A stretch of 64,000 bases of DNA from Gammaproteobacteria bacterium (GCA_041395445.1 JAWLAO010000006.1:154325-218324); one strand, 5' to 3'. Counted from the stretch's first letter, positions 43,084 through 53,932 are shown. A program made the numbers and translations. Notes: generated by a model not told the origin, from the sequence alone.

Positions 43084-43392
43084 TTACTTTGTAAAAGTAA
43101 CTCCAAACCTCTGCAAATCAATCCGGTCTCCAACTCCAAATTCGATGCCTTCGGATTGAAGTAATTCCAGTTGTAGAAAGTAGGCATCACCTTGTAGTGA
43201 AATTTTTCCCTGTGAATTCACTACTCGATGCCAGGGAAGGTTATATTTTTGAGTGCATGAATGCAGAATTCGGGATACTTGTCGAGCGGCGCGATGGTTG
43301 CCGGCATAAATAGCTATTTGCTTATAACTCATCACTTTTCCCTTTGGAATCGAGCGAATGATAGAAATAACTTCTTGAGTGAAAGGGTTCAT
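43084..43392 (-). CDS. alkyltransferase-like protein (ATL), MGMT family DNA-repair sensor
   Basis: 102 residues from the ATG at 43392. The MGMT active-site motif PCHRV reads PWHRV here (W54), so the acceptor cysteine is replaced by tryptophan. This defines ATL proteins, which bind O6-alkylguanine without repairing it and recruit nucleotide excision repair. The helix-turn-helix has GKVMSYKQIAIYAGNHRAARQVSRIL with the arginine finger. The small size (no N-terminal domain) also fits ATL. Confidence 0.9.
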   Translation of the reverse strand: MNPFTQEVISIIRSIPKGKVMSYKQIAIYAGNHRAARQVSRILHSCTQKYNLPWHRVVNSQGKISLQGDAYFLQLELLQSEGIEFGVGDRIDLQRFGVTFTK

Positions 43393-43406
43393 AATTAGCA
43401 AATGAA

Positions 43407-43429
43407 AAAGCCTGCATGGTGCAGGCTTT
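43407..43429 (-). terminator. rho-independent terminator of the OmpA-like gene
   Basis: AAAGCCTGCA (43407-43416) and TGCAGGCTTT (43420-43429) with a 3-base loop. On the minus strand it ends in TTTTTC, 25 bp after the OmpA stop and just before the ATL start. Confidence 0.8.
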
Positions 43430-43454
43430 CTCGTAGATACAAAGTCAGAATCAA

Positions 43455-44567
43455 TTATTTAACATTGAGTTCTGTTCTTCTGTTTCTGGCTTTACCTTCT
43501 TCTGTATCGTTTGTTGCGATTGGTTGCAATTCACCATAACCTTTCCAAGTCATGCGGTCTGCACTAACACCATGATTAACAAGGTAGTCAAACACAACTT
43601 TTGCACGTCTTTCTGACAAGTCTTGGTTGTAGGCTTCGCTTGCAGTTGAGTCAGTATGACCGGCAACTTCAACCATGATTGTACCGTGCTCGCCTAATGT
43701 TTTCACAGCAGCGTTTAAGATAGCAACTGATTCCGGTTTCAAAGTGGCTTTGTCAGTATCGAAATGAACACCTTGTAACTCAATAACTACTTGAACTTCA
43801 CAACCATCTTTACCTACGACAGCACCCGGTTTTGAGTTTGGACATGCATCCATTGAGTTTGCAACGCCGTCATTATCGTCATCGCCATCAACTTTTCCAC
43901 AACCGTTTGCGTCAACTTCAGTTCCTGCAGGAGTATTTGGACATTTGTCATTTGCATCACTAACGCCATCACCATCGCTGTCAACCTGAGGTTGTTGCTC
44001 AACTAATTGGGTTTTTGTTGAAGGAGCGTTTGACTCTCCCATTAAATAGGTGATACCCGCTCCTAAAACGATATCGCCGTAGCTGTCTTCACCGGTAATG
44101 TTCTTATCTGATTTTTCATATCTGTATTTCGCTTCAGTTCTGAGCTTGAAATTGTCAGACAATGCTTTGTTAATACCAAGTGCAACGCTGCCAATTCCAT
44201 TACGATCTTTATCGTAACCAGTCATTTTGCTAGTCATCCAGCCCAGTCCCAAACCAACGTAAGGTCTGAAACCTGAGTTTTCATTAAAATGGTATCTACC
44301 CATGAAACCAAAAGTATTTTGCTCAAGTTCATCTTCATTAGACAAGTCTAAAGTTGTTCTGTCTAATTCAAAATCCAGTGAGATTTTATCTGTTAAAAAT
44401 TTACCAAGACCAATGCCGGCTGCCAATGCTGAACTGGCGTTTTTGTCGCTATCTGGGATTACATAGTTAACACCAGGCGTGACATACCAACGATCATCAA
44501 AATTGTTTTCTGCAAAAGAAGCATTTGCCAATAATGCTAATCCTGCTCCAAAAAATGCTCTTTTCAT
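43455..44567 (-). CDS. OmpA family outer-membrane protein with calcium-type TSP3 repeats
   Basis: 370 residues with a signal peptide (ending SFA). An eight-strand beta-barrel domain fills about 20-190 (WYVTPGVNYVIPDSDKN, then YRPYVGLGLG-like strands). A linker has thrombospondin type 3-like acidic repeats (DSDGDGVSDANDKCPNTPAG, then DGDDDNDGVANSMDACPNSKPG). The C-terminal OmpA peptidoglycan-binding domain covers about 260-370, with VHFDTDKATLKPES, VAGHTDSTASEAYNQDLSERRA and ARNRRTELNVK. The protein tethers the outer membrane to peptidoglycan and may act as a slow porin like OprF. The two 4-residue cysteine-containing repeats likely bind calcium. Confidence 0.94.
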   Translation of the reverse strand: MKRAFFGAGLALLANASFAENNFDDRWYVTPGVNYVIPDSDKNASSALAAGIGLGKFLTDKISLDFELDRTTLDLSNEDELEQNTFGFMGRYHFNENSGFRPYVGLGLGWMTSKMTGYDKDRNGIGSVALGINKALSDNFKLRTEAKYRYEKSDKNITGEDSYGDIVLGAGITYLMGESNAPSTKTQLVEQQPQVDSDGDGVSDANDKCPNTPAGTEVDANGCGKVDGDDDNDGVANSMDACPNSKPGAVVGKDGCEVQVVIELQGVHFDTDKATLKPESVAILNAAVKTLGEHGTIMVEVAGHTDSTASEAYNQDLSERRAKVVFDYLVNHGVSADRMTWKGYGELQPIATNDTEEGKARNRRTELNVK

Positions 44568-44714
44568 TTCTTACTCCAAAAATTTAATTATAGAAACGTG
44601 CGAATTGTATCATATTATTCTTATAAATTTGCAACATTTAATAATTCCTTACATTTGCTTTAGGGATTTCATTTCATTCCTGTTTTTTGATTAAAAATCG
44701 GCTAAAATTGCGTC

Positions 44715-45323
44715 ATGAAATCAATTAAAAACAGATTTAGAGGTTTTCTTCCGGTCGTTGTCGATGTCGAAACCGGGGGATTTGATCCTAAAGTTCACGC
44801 ATTACTAGAAATAGCGGCTGTCATCATTAAACAAGACGATGAGGGGCGGTTGTATTATGATGAGGTTAATACGGCCTATGTTACTCCTTTTGAGGGTTCA
44901 AAAATTGATCCGAAATCATTAGAAGTCACAGGTATTGATTTGGATCATCCATTAAGACTTTCGCAAAATGAAACTTCGGCATTGGGTAAAATATTTACCC
45001 CGATTAGGAAAGAGATTAAAGAAACTGAATGTAACCGGGCTATTTTAGTTGGTCACAATGCCCATTTTGATCTGAGTTTTGTCAATGCGGCAGTTGAGCG
45101 AACAGGAATTAAGAGAAATCCTTTCCATCCGTTTAGTTGTTTGGATACTGTAACATTATCCGCGTTAGCCTATGGTCAAACTGTTTTAGCTCGAGCAATT
45201 AAGGCGGCTAAAATTGAATGGGATGAGCAACGAGCTCACTCAGCGATGTACGATACTGAAAAAACCGCGGAACTGTTTTGTAAGATTCATAATTTGTGGC
45301 TGGAAAAAAATACAAATCTATGA
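44715..45323 (+). CDS. rnt: ribonuclease T
   Basis: 202 residues, a DEDD exoribonuclease that trims the 3' ends of tRNAs and other stable RNAs. The three Exo motifs are intact: VVDVETGGF (D17, E19), [12 protein letters not shown], and [14 protein letters not shown] with the catalytic histidine and aspartate. FNPFHPF-like text ([15 protein letters not shown]) is typical of RNase T. The stop overlaps the next gene by ATGA. Confidence 0.95.
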   Translation: MKSIKNRFRGFLPVVVDVETGGFDPKVHALLEIAAVIIKQDDEGRLYYDEVNTAYVTPFEGSKIDPKSLEVTGIDLDHPLRLSQNETSALGKIFTPIRKEIKETECNRAILVGHNAHFDLSFVNAAVERTGIKRNPFHPFSCLDTVTLSALAYGQTVLARAIKAAKIEWDEQRAHSAMYDTEKTAELFCKIHNLWLEKNTNL

Positions 45324-46849
45324 AGCATAAACTGACCTTAACTCTGATAGTATTTTTATGCCTTATTTCCTGCAAACAAACACAAATGAGTTCTGAGCTT
45401 TCTGATAAGCTCAAACAGGTAAAAACTTCTTCTTGGGACTCTCATTCAAGAAAAATTTATCAAAAATTGACTGACTCTCTTGGAAAAAGCAAGAAAGAAG
45501 ATTTAAAACAAATATCCTATATACTGTTGACCCATTTTGAGCAGCAAAAAGCCAAAGAAATTCTCATTCATTTGCTCAAAACTGATGCTGATGTCGATAT
45601 TCACTATCACCTTGCAAAAATTGAGTTTGAAGAGGGAAATTATTCAGCAGCTCATAAACTGATACTGGATGGAGTGGCAACAGCCAGTAATACAGATAAA
45701 GTGCAATTTTATTTACTGAGGGCTCAAATATTTATTGAGCAGGGAAATATTGAAGGAGCAAACAATACTCTCAATGCTATAGATAAACTCTCTCCCAATA
45801 ATGCTGCTGCCACTTATTACAAAGGTCAGACAAGTTTAATTAGCGGAGATTGCGAATCTTCTATCGAAAATTTCAAGTATGTTTTGAAAATAATGCCTGA
45901 ATTGACTCAAGTCAATACGCCACTAGCTTCTGCTTACAGAATGTGTGATCGTAAAGAAATGGCAGAGAAGCTGACAGAAAGCCATTCACAAGAAAACTTC
46001 GAATTTCAAAATCGCTTTTCTAAAACCAAGTTGGAATTAGGAAATCCGCTATCTCATTTGAAGAATCAATTTAAATTGTTTAATGCTAGAAATGATAATG
46101 ATTCTGCGATTCAAGTGATGAAAAAGGTTGTTTTACTAGAACCTGAACTATCCGATAACTATCTCAATCTGGGAAGTATGTATTATCGTAAAAGTGATTT
46201 CGATAATGCTCAGGCTCAATTCCTCAAAGCTCATGAGCTAGATAAGCAAAACATTAAGCCATTGATAAACTTAGGAAATATACAATTACAGCTAAAAAGT
46301 TACTTAAAAGCTAGAGAGTACTTCTCAATGGCATATCAAATCAATCCAAATCATTCTAAAATCCTTAGGAATTATGCAAGTGTTGAGTATTATTTAAATG
46401 ATTATGAGCACTATTTTCAGCTGATGTCTGAGTTGATTCGAAGAGAGCCACAAGATTTTGCCATAAAGTCGAGTTTAGTCAAAGTGTTACTGACTCAGAC
46501 ACAATACACAGGCTTATCTGAATTGTTGGATGAATGGATATTATCAGCCGATAAAAAAGATTATGTTTTCTATGCAAAAATAATTTTAAATAACCCTGAA
46601 GTTCATATCACCAATTATCAGAAACTAGCCGATGTTTTATTAGCTACCGAATCTAGTGACATACAAAATGTCGGATTAGCATTACTTGTAAAAGCTAAGT
46701 TTTCTCCGCAGATTAAATCAGATGAAATTATCGATAAATTTGTTGCTGCTATTGACTCGGAGAAATCATCCGAAATGGTTAATAGTTTTATTAAACTTTT
46801 AAATAATTTAAAAAATAATCAGAAACTCGACTTTAACTTACTTCAATGA
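45320..46849 (+). CDS. TPR-repeat lipoprotein
   Basis: 509 residues from the ATG at 45320, giving a lipoprotein signal with lipobox LISC (C18). At least five tetratricopeptide units are visible, the clearest being [32 protein letters not shown] and [29 protein letters not shown] (near residues 275-345). It presumably scaffolds proteins on the periplasmic or outer-membrane face. It overlaps both rnt and the FG-GAP lipoprotein by 4 bp. TPR proteins next to ASPIC/UnbV proteins recur in several bacterial groups, so the pair probably works together; the role is unknown. Confidence 0.85.
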   Translation: MKHKLTLTLIVFLCLISCKQTQMSSELSDKLKQVKTSSWDSHSRKIYQKLTDSLGKSKKEDLKQISYILLTHFEQQKAKEILIHLLKTDADVDIHYHLAKIEFEEGNYSAAHKLILDGVATASNTDKVQFYLLRAQIFIEQGNIEGANNTLNAIDKLSPNNAAATYYKGQTSLISGDCESSIENFKYVLKIMPELTQVNTPLASAYRMCDRKEMAEKLTESHSQENFEFQNRFSKTKLELGNPLSHLKNQFKLFNARNDNDSAIQVMKKVVLLEPELSDNYLNLGSMYYRKSDFDNAQAQFLKAHELDKQNIKPLINLGNIQLQLKSYLKAREYFSMAYQINPNHSKILRNYASVEYYLNDYEHYFQLMSELIRREPQDFAIKSSLVKVLLTQTQYTGLSELLDEWILSADKKDYVFYAKIILNNPEVHITNYQKLADVLLATESSDIQNVGLALLVKAKFSPQIKSDEIIDKFVAAIDSEKSSEMVNSFIKLLNNLKNNQKLDFNLLQ

Positions 46850-48474
46850 AATTAAAGCATAATATTCTTTATCTCAGTATTTTGCTGGCATCATGTTCTC
46901 AGAACAATCCAGGTACTGATCAGAATAATCAAACTAATACACAAGCCAAGAATCAATCCTTGTTACAACAAATAAATAATAGAGATATTGGAATCAACTT
47001 TAAACATGATTCAGGATTTTCAGATGAGTATTCAATCTATGAACCGTTAGGTTCGGGGTTAGCCGTTATCGATTATGATAATGACGGTGATATGGACATC
47101 TTTTTTGCTCAGTATGGAAGAAAATCGAACGAGTCGAAGTTGTACTCTAACAATGGATTTAAATTTGTTGATGTAACCCAGAGCTTAGGTCTTTCAGGTA
47201 TTACTGACTTGGTATTTGCCTCAGTTGCTGATTTCAATAATGATGGCTGGCAGGATTTGTTGGTTGGTGGTGAAGATATCTTACAGCTTTGGGAAAATAA
47301 TAAGGGGCAAGGTTTTAAACTGAGTGATAAAATAAAGTCACCAGCAGGAAAACAGTTTTTTACAGGTGCAACCTGGTTTGATTATGACAAGGATGGTTAT
47401 CTGGATGTATGGGTTATCAATTACGTCGATGATAGGAATGGGCAAAAGTGTTTGTTATCAAATGGCATGCAAGACTATTGCTCACCAAAGGCATATAAGT
47501 TTCTTAAAGACTTATTCTATAAAAACAATCATGGACAAATTTTCTCATCTATAAGTTTAGAAACAATGAATATTCTAAATATGCCGGCATTAGGAGTTGT
47601 AGCTGCAGATTTTGATAATAATGGCTCACAAGATATATATATCGCAAACGATGGGCAAACGAATCAACTTTATTTGTACAGTGATGGTAAGTTTAAAGAA
47701 GTTGGAATGTCCAGAGGAGTGGCTGTCAACTTAATGGGAGAAAGTGAGGCGAGCATGGGGATTGCAATCGGTGACTTAAATAATGACTCTTTTCCAGATA
47801 TTTATATCACTCACTTTACAGGGGAGACAAACACACTATATCTTAATGAGAAGGGGTATTTTTTTGATAAAACTGCGAACTTTCAGTTAACAAAGCACGT
47901 TCGGAGTCTGACAGGGTTTGGAACAGTCTTCGCTGATTTAAATAGTGATAATATTTTGGACATTATAACTACTAATGGTTCAATACTTGTAGACGCAGAT
48001 AGCACAAACGATAATCGTTTATCTGGCGAGCCTGTTCAAATTTGGTTGCAAGGAAAGAATGAATTTATCTACCAGCAATGGGCAACACAACTCAATAACA
48101 ATGTTGGAAGAGGATTAGTTTCAGCGGATATAGATAATGATGGGGATGTTGACATATTGATTAATAACAATAATGGTGAGCCAACGATTCTTAAGAATAG
48201 TTCGAATCCTGATTCTTGGATAGGAATCGAACTGATTTGTAATAATCGATTCGATTATGGTGCTAAACTAATTTATAACAAAAGCAATAATGAAGTCATA
48301 TACAAATCAATTCATACCGATGGAAGCTATGCTTCATCTATCGACCCTAGGGTACAATTTTATAACCCTAAAGATAACGATGTTGTTGAAGTGCAATGGT
48401 TATCAGGACAAAAGAGTTCTATAAATATTTCTGAATTAAATAAGAATCAATATAACGACATTCGTTGTGATTGA
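46846..48474 (+). CDS. FG-GAP/VCBS-repeat lipoprotein with ASPIC/UnbV domain (CRTAC1-like)
   Basis: 542 residues, lipobox LASC (C17). Seven calcium-binding FG-GAP/VCBS repeats follow the pattern DxDxDGxxDI: DYDNDGDMDIFFA, DFNNDGWQDLLVG, DYDKDGYLDVWVI, DFDNNGSQDIYIA, DLNNDSFPDIYIT, DLNSDNILDIITT and DIDNDGDVDILIN. They should form a beta-propeller. The C-terminal ~80 residues are an ASPIC/UnbV domain (GSYASSIDPRVQFY, VVEVQWLSGQKSSINI). It is a surface or periplasmic protein coupled to the TPR lipoprotein. Family function is largely unknown. Confidence 0.9.
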   Translation: MKLKHNILYLSILLASCSQNNPGTDQNNQTNTQAKNQSLLQQINNRDIGINFKHDSGFSDEYSIYEPLGSGLAVIDYDNDGDMDIFFAQYGRKSNESKLYSNNGFKFVDVTQSLGLSGITDLVFASVADFNNDGWQDLLVGGEDILQLWENNKGQGFKLSDKIKSPAGKQFFTGATWFDYDKDGYLDVWVINYVDDRNGQKCLLSNGMQDYCSPKAYKFLKDLFYKNNHGQIFSSISLETMNILNMPALGVVAADFDNNGSQDIYIANDGQTNQLYLYSDGKFKEVGMSRGVAVNLMGESEASMGIAIGDLNNDSFPDIYITHFTGETNTLYLNEKGYFFDKTANFQLTKHVRSLTGFGTVFADLNSDNILDIITTNGSILVDADSTNDNRLSGEPVQIWLQGKNEFIYQQWATQLNNNVGRGLVSADIDNDGDVDILINNNNGEPTILKNSSNPDSWIGIELICNNRFDYGAKLIYNKSNNEVIYKSIHTDGSYASSIDPRVQFYNPKDNDVVEVQWLSGQKSSINISELNKNQYNDIRCD

Positions 48475-48514
48475 CCTGTTTAAGGTAAGACAAGGTAAAG
48501 TTTTAAAACCCTAT

Positions 48515-48550
48515 AAAAAAAGCCTGTTGCAAAAGCAACAGGCTTTTTTT
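48515..48550. terminator. bidirectional rho-independent terminator
   Basis: A perfect 16-bp stem (AAAAAAAGCCTGTTGC with GCAACAGGCTTTTTTT) and an AAAA loop, between the convergent CRTAC1-like gene and the P-domain protein gene. Confidence 0.93.
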
Positions 48551-48568
48551 GTTACTTAAAAACTTAAT

Positions 48569-49612
48569 TTAAATAAACTTTTTTCTATATACAACTACAG
48601 CAGCTGATAATGTTGCCAATAGTAATAACATCAAGCCATAGAAATTAGTTGATGGAATCACAGGAGGAACATAAGCACCGGCAACTGTCACAGGCCATGA
48701 GAATGAGCCTGTTGTGTTATCATTTTCGAAAGTACAAGTTAAAGTGCTTGAAAAGCTACCATTGTCAGGAGGTGTATTGGCAGCCAATGAGACAACAGTT
48801 GATCCTCCAGGTGCAACAGGACCGGCCGGATTGCCAGAAGTCACAGAAAACTCAGCCGCATCGCCACCGGCAAATGAACAACTAATATTTGCCAAATCTG
48901 TATCAGCTCCAGCATCATTACCAATTGTTAGGTTATAAGCTGCACCCATTCCAAAATTTAAAGTAGATCCATCTGATGGTGTCGATGTTGCAATAGCACC
49001 AATGGCAATTGTGAAGTTTAAATTTGCACTGCATAAATTTCCCGAGTCACCTAAGCCACCATCACCAACGCAAACCTGCCAGTTACCAGCAGCTTGAAGA
49101 CCAACAAAGTCTGCAAAGCTCGTGCCAGGACCTGTATCAGGTGCAGGTGCATATTCGCATAAACCGTCATCCCCACACACAAACTGTGTGCCAATAATAG
49201 TGCTACCCATAAGTTCTGCAGAAGTTGCACCACCATCACGGAAAGTTAATGTATCAGCAAGTTGGAGATCTGAAGAGTCACCACAACAATCAGAACCATC
49301 ATCAGCTGGCTCTGCAAATCCGGGTCTGCTCATTAGAGTTAATGTTGTGTTGTCAGGAGCAACTACTTTATAGGTTAAATCTCCAATCCAAGTATGCTCC
49401 ATGGTAATCTCAGCATTTAAATCGGTAATAACTCCACCAGGTCCTGCTATTGTAATGCAAGCCATTGATGCTATACTACCATCATATCCATCATCCGGAA
49501 TGATAGTACAACCACCACGAGGTAATAAATCAATAGACTCACCACCAGTCTTCGTCTCTTGAGCAAAAGCCCCGACACTTAAAAATAAAATAAATAAAAC
49601 AAATATACGCAC
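48569..49612 (-). CDS. secreted P-domain-type protein with an IPTL-CTERM-like sorting tail
   Basis: 348 residues from the GTG at 49612, chosen because GGGAGG stands 8 bases upstream and a signal peptide starts at once (RIFVLFILFLSVGAFA). The N-terminal half (DLNAEITMEHTWIGDLTYKVVAPDNTTLTLM, then FVGLQAAGNWQVCVGDGG) is a proprotein-convertase P-domain-like beta-sandwich. A second Ig-like domain follows. The end reads VIPSTNFYGLMLLLLATLSAAVVVYRKKFI in shape: a Pro/Ser-containing motif, hydrophobic helix and basic cluster, as in IPTL/PEP-CTERM sorting tails. It is probably displayed on the cell surface; the function is unknown. Confidence 0.8.
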   Translation of the reverse strand: MRIFVLFILFLSVGAFAQETKTGGESIDLLPRGGCTIIPDDGYDGSIASMACITIAGPGGVITDLNAEITMEHTWIGDLTYKVVAPDNTTLTLMSRPGFAEPADDGSDCCGDSSDLQLADTLTFRDGGATSAELMGSTIIGTQFVCGDDGLCEYAPAPDTGPGTSFADFVGLQAAGNWQVCVGDGGLGDSGNLCSANLNFTIAIGAIATSTPSDGSTLNFGMGAAYNLTIGNDAGADTDLANISCSFAGGDAAEFSVTSGNPAGPVAPGGSTVVSLAANTPPDNGSFSSTLTCTFENDNTTGSFSWPVTVAGAYVPPVIPSTNFYGLMLLLLATLSAAVVVYRKKFI

Positions 49613-49625
49613 AAAAAATTCCTCC
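49604..49625 (-). promoter_or_regulatory. strong ribosome-binding site that fixes a GTG start
   Basis: On the minus strand GGGAGG is followed by AATTTTTT and the GTG at 49612. No comparable site precedes the in-frame codons further upstream, so the first 22 codons of the open frame are not translated. Confidence 0.75.
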
Positions 49626-49861
49626 CATAAAGGTAATTGATTAATTCTCAACTTAATTATATACAGTTTCGTTTGCAAATTTGAAGTATTTCAAAGAAAA
49701 ATAACAAAGTTTTAATAAATAGAACAATCCTCGGCCCAATATATCTTCAATATAATACTTTTGGCTAATGACTTTAAGATCGAAAAATAGGATAATACGC
49801 ACGATTTTTTCGACGGAGTGATAATCAGCCGTCCAAACACAACAATCAAAGGGGTTATTTC

Positions 49862-52528
49862 ATGAGCAATTCATTCAATACTGCCACTACAGTTTCAAGT
49901 AATGGCAAAAACTATCAAATCCACAGCCTGGTCGAATTAGGCAAAAAGCACAATATCAATCGTTTACCTTACAGTCTGAAAATTTTACTTGAGAATTTAT
50001 TAAGGCATGAAAATGGTGTCGATGTCACCAAAGAAGACATTGAGGCACTATGTAACTGGGATGCAAAAGCACAGCCTTCGACAGAAATCGCTTTCACGCC
50101 ATCAAGAGTGGTTTTACAGGATTTTACAGGTGTTCCGGCAGTTGTTGATTTGGCAGCGATGCGCGATGCGATGAAGAATTTGGGTGGTGATGTTCAAAAA
50201 ATTAATCCTCTATCGCCGGCTGAGTTAGTTATTGATCACTCGGTACAAGTGGATAAGTACGGAAACCAATCGGCACAATCTGCCAATGAAGATATTGAAT
50301 ATCAAAGAAACATGGAGCGCTATGCGTTTTTGAAATGGGGTCAAAAAGCCTTTGATACTTTCAAGGTTGTTCCTCCCGGCAATGGAATTGTGCATCAGGT
50401 GAATTTGGAAAAACTTGCTCGTGTCACATTTGGAGTTGAAAAAGACGGTGTTTTACAAGCCTATCCGGATACAGTTGTGGGAACTGATTCTCACACAACT
50501 ATGATTAACGGAATTGGAGTTCTGGGCTGGGGAGTTGGAGGAATTGAAGCCGAAGCAGCGATGTTGGGTCAGGCTATTTCTATGTTGATTCCTCAAGTTG
50601 TCGGATTCAAACTGACCGGAAAATTACCAGAAGGTACAACAGCAACGGATTTGGTTCTGACAATAGTGGAAATGCTGAGAAAACACGGAGTGGTTGGGAA
50701 GTTCGTAGAGTTTTACGGTGATGGTTTGCAAAACTTACCTTTGGCAGATCGGGCAACCATTGCTAATATGGCTCCGGAATATGGTGCAACGTGCGGAATT
50801 TTCCCGGTAGATGCGGAAGCAGTTAAATACCTGAGACTATCAGGGAGATCTGATGAAGAAGTTGAATTAGTCGAAGCTTATGCAAAGGCTCAAGGAATGT
50901 GGCATACAGCGGACTCTGTTGATGCAGAATACTCATCCACTTTGGAATTGGATATGAGTACGGTTGTACCGAGTATTTCCGGACCAAAACGCCCTCAGGA
51001 TCGAATTGCTCTTTCAGAGTCCAAAGCGAAATTCCAAACCCTTTTTGCCGATATGGAAAAGGGCAGAGAGAAAAAATCGGTAGCAGTGACGACAGAACAT
51101 GGTAGTTTTGATCTTAAAGATGGTGATATTACAGTTGCTGCAATTACTTCTTGTACCAATACATCCAATCCGGCAGTCATGATTGGAGCCGGTTTGTTAG
51201 CGAAAAATGCTGCTGAAAAAGGTTTGAAAGTAAAACCTTGGGTTAAAACATCATTAGCACCGGGCTCACGTGTGGTGACACAATATTTGGAAAGTGCAGG
51301 AGTTCTGGACGATTTGGAAAAATTGAATTTCTTCGTCGTTGGTTACGGTTGTACAACATGTATCGGAAACTCAGGTCCTTTAGATCCGGCAATTTCTAAA
51401 GCCATACAAGATAATGGTCTGGTGGCTACATCGGTTTTATCAGGTAATCGTAATTTTGAAGGTCGTATTCATGCCGATATTAAAATGAATTTCCTTGCAT
51501 CTCCTCCTTTGGTTGTCGCTTATGCGTTGGCAGGAACGGTTGATTTTGATTTGTATAATGATTCACTTGGAAATGACAAAGATGGCAATCCTGTTTATCT
51601 GAAAGACATCTGGCCAAGCACTCATGATGTGGCGCAAGCGATTGCTGAGAACATCAATGCTGATATGTTCAACAAGGGTTATGCCGGCGTGTTTGAGGGT
51701 GATGATAACTGGAAAGCAGTTAAAACCTCAGAGTCAGAAATCTTCGAATGGCAAGATGATTCCACATACATTAAAAACCCTCCATACTTTGATGGTATGA
51801 CACTGCAAGCAGGTAGCATTGAAGATATTTCCGGTGCAAGATGTTTAGCAAAATTGGGTGATAGTGTGACAACAGACCATATTTCTCCGGCAGGAGCGAT
51901 AGCGGTTGACTCACCGGCCGGTAAATACCTTAATGAGAAAGGTGTAGAACGCAAAGATTTTAACTCTTATGGTTCTCGTCGTGGTAATCACGAAGTGATG
52001 ATGCGTGGTACATTTGCCAACATCAGACTTCGCAATCAATTGGCTCCAGGTACTGAAGGTGGATGGACACGTCATCAGCCAACTGATAAAGAAATGTCGA
52101 TTTACGATGCTTCCCGTATTTATGCTGAAGAGGGAACTCCTTTGGTTGTTGTTGCCGGTAAAGAATACGGAACAGGTTCGTCAAGAGATTGGGCGGCGAA
52201 AGGAACAAACTTACTTGGTGTTAAAGCAGTTATTGTTGAAAGTTTTGAAAGAATTCATCGCTCCAACCTTGTTGGAATGGGCGTTTTACCATTGCAATTT
52301 AAAGATGGTGAAAGTGCCGACTCATTAGGTTTAACCGGTCATGAAACATATTCAATCACAGGTTTGGAAAACGGAGCTTCTAAAGTCGCTCAGGTTACTG
52401 CAAAAACCAATGACGGCAAAAAGACACATTTTGAAGTGATAGTCAGAATTGATACTCCAAAAGAAGTTGAATACATGCAACACGGCGGTATTCTGCAATA
52501 TGTGCTAAGACAATTAGCTCAGTCATAA
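49862..52528 (+). CDS. acnA: aconitate hydratase A
   Basis: 888 residues, the AcnA/IRP type that interconverts citrate and isocitrate in the TCA cycle. The 4Fe-4S cysteines are in SCTNTSNP and [12 protein letters not shown]. Substrate and domain motifs include [53 protein letters not shown] and [19 protein letters not shown] site precedes the ATG. It ends at a clear terminator. The long 248-bp gap upstream suggests its own promoter. Confidence 0.97.
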   Translation: MSNSFNTATTVSSNGKNYQIHSLVELGKKHNINRLPYSLKILLENLLRHENGVDVTKEDIEALCNWDAKAQPSTEIAFTPSRVVLQDFTGVPAVVDLAAMRDAMKNLGGDVQKINPLSPAELVIDHSVQVDKYGNQSAQSANEDIEYQRNMERYAFLKWGQKAFDTFKVVPPGNGIVHQVNLEKLARVTFGVEKDGVLQAYPDTVVGTDSHTTMINGIGVLGWGVGGIEAEAAMLGQAISMLIPQVVGFKLTGKLPEGTTATDLVLTIVEMLRKHGVVGKFVEFYGDGLQNLPLADRATIANMAPEYGATCGIFPVDAEAVKYLRLSGRSDEEVELVEAYAKAQGMWHTADSVDAEYSSTLELDMSTVVPSISGPKRPQDRIALSESKAKFQTLFADMEKGREKKSVAVTTEHGSFDLKDGDITVAAITSCTNTSNPAVMIGAGLLAKNAAEKGLKVKPWVKTSLAPGSRVVTQYLESAGVLDDLEKLNFFVVGYGCTTCIGNSGPLDPAISKAIQDNGLVATSVLSGNRNFEGRIHADIKMNFLASPPLVVAYALAGTVDFDLYNDSLGNDKDGNPVYLKDIWPSTHDVAQAIAENINADMFNKGYAGVFEGDDNWKAVKTSESEIFEWQDDSTYIKNPPYFDGMTLQAGSIEDISGARCLAKLGDSVTTDHISPAGAIAVDSPAGKYLNEKGVERKDFNSYGSRRGNHEVMMRGTFANIRLRNQLAPGTEGGWTRHQPTDKEMSIYDASRIYAEEGTPLVVVAGKEYGTGSSRDWAAKGTNLLGVKAVIVESFERIHRSNLVGMGVLPLQFKDGESADSLGLTGHETYSITGLENGASKVAQVTAKTNDGKKTHFEVIVRIDTPKEVEYMQHGGILQYVLRQLAQS

Positions 52529-52547
52529 AATTTCACATTGTGAATTT

Positions 52548-52578
52548 AAAAAAGGCAGCTCATTGAGTTGCCTTTTTT
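52548..52578 (+). terminator. rho-independent terminator of acnA
   Basis: AAAAAAGGCAGCTCA pairs with TGAGTTGCCTTTTTT around a minimal loop, 20 bp after the acnA stop. The central 25 bases are identical to those of the terminator at 53933-53969. Confidence 0.88.
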
Positions 52579-52658
52579 GTTTTATATTCCAAAAATACCA
52601 TTTACTAAAACTTTATACTGGTTAGAATAGTAGCTCAGAATTAAACAGGGGAAATAAA

Positions 52659-53915
52659 ATGGGAAGCAGTAAAATCAAGGTTTTTGTTGTTTTAGCAGTT
52701 ATCTTTGGAGCTATAGCTATGCTTTTTATGGCATTTGGAATCAACAATGCCGGACACCGAACGGTTGTCCAATATCCAACAGGTAAACTTTATGTGAAAT
52801 TCTCACCGGGTATTTATCCAATCTGGTTCGGAACGACAGAGGTTTATAATGATGTTATAACGTTTGATTATGACAAAACCATCGCAGAAGCTGATTCATC
52901 CATTGACCAGCAAGGTATTTCGGTTCGTTATCAGGACGGTGGTACAGGAACAGTCTATGGAAAAGCACGGTTCACCTTACCATCGGATGAAGAAACCATG
53001 TTGCACTTGCACAAGGATTTTCGTTCTAACCGAGGTGTTGCTCAAAAACTCATAAAATCAATCACAGAAGAAGGTATGAATCTGACGGCTGGTTTAATGA
53101 GCTCAGAAGAGGCTTATGCTGAAAAAAGAAGTATTTTCACCCAATGGGCGAATCAACAGATTTCCAAAGGTAAGTTTCAAACTAAACTGGAAAAAATCAC
53201 CACGGTTGATGAAGGTACCGGAAAAACTGTGACTAAGAATATTCCGGTTATTAGTTATGGTGAAAACGGACTACCGATACATGTTGCCAGTGACATGGAA
53301 AAGTACGAAATCAGCGTTACCGGTTTTCAAATCACCGATTGGGACTTTGAGCCAAAAACATTGCAACAAATTGCCACCAAAAGGGAAGCAACCATGGCAA
53401 TTATCACAGCTAAGGCGAATGCCGAAAGAGCGAAACAAGATGCTATTACTTCAGAAGAACAAGGTAAAGCTAATGTGATGACTGCTAAATATGAAAAAGA
53501 AGTGGTAAAAGCTCAGGCGATTGTTGATGCACAAAGAGAAAAAGAAATCGCTGTGATTGCCGCCGAACGACAAGTTGAAGTCGCCAGACAATTAAAACTG
53601 GAAGCTGAACAGAAAAAACTGGCAGCCGCTGAATACAAGCAAGAACAAATTCTTCGTGGTGAAGGTGATGCCGAATATAAGAAATTGGTAATGGAAGCCG
53701 ATGGAGCCCTCCAACAAAAACTCGAAACCTATCAAAGAGTCATGGGCTATTTTGCCAAAGCTGTAGAAAGCCAGAAGTGGGTTCCTGAAATTCAAATGAG
53801 TAGCAATGGCTCCGAAGGTGGTGGTGATGCCGCCATGGCACTGATTGAAATGCTCAGCGTAAAAACAGCAAAAGACTTAGCATTGGATTTATCGGTTAAT
53901 AACAACAAGAAATAA
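52659..53915 (+). CDS. SPFH/band 7 domain membrane protein
   Basis: 418 residues: an N-terminal membrane helix (about 8-28), an SPFH/prohibitin-like domain (about 30-240), and a long Ala/Glu/Lys-rich coiled coil (about 240-350, KREATMAIITAKANAERAKQ onward) ending in a small hydrophobic C-terminal part (GDAAMALIEMLSVKTAKDLALDL). SPFH proteins oligomerise in membrane microdomains and often regulate proteases. No NfeD protein or HflC partner is adjacent. It is a monocistronic unit between two identical terminator cores. Confidence 0.85.
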   Translation: MGSSKIKVFVVLAVIFGAIAMLFMAFGINNAGHRTVVQYPTGKLYVKFSPGIYPIWFGTTEVYNDVITFDYDKTIAEADSSIDQQGISVRYQDGGTGTVYGKARFTLPSDEETMLHLHKDFRSNRGVAQKLIKSITEEGMNLTAGLMSSEEAYAEKRSIFTQWANQQISKGKFQTKLEKITTVDEGTGKTVTKNIPVISYGENGLPIHVASDMEKYEISVTGFQITDWDFEPKTLQQIATKREATMAIITAKANAERAKQDAITSEEQGKANVMTAKYEKEVVKAQAIVDAQREKEIAVIAAERQVEVARQLKLEAEQKKLAAAEYKQEQILRGEGDAEYKKLVMEADGALQQKLETYQRVMGYFAKAVESQKWVPEIQMSSNGSEGGGDAAMALIEMLSVKTAKDLALDLSVNNNKK

Positions 53916-53932
53916 GCACTCAGATAATCATT

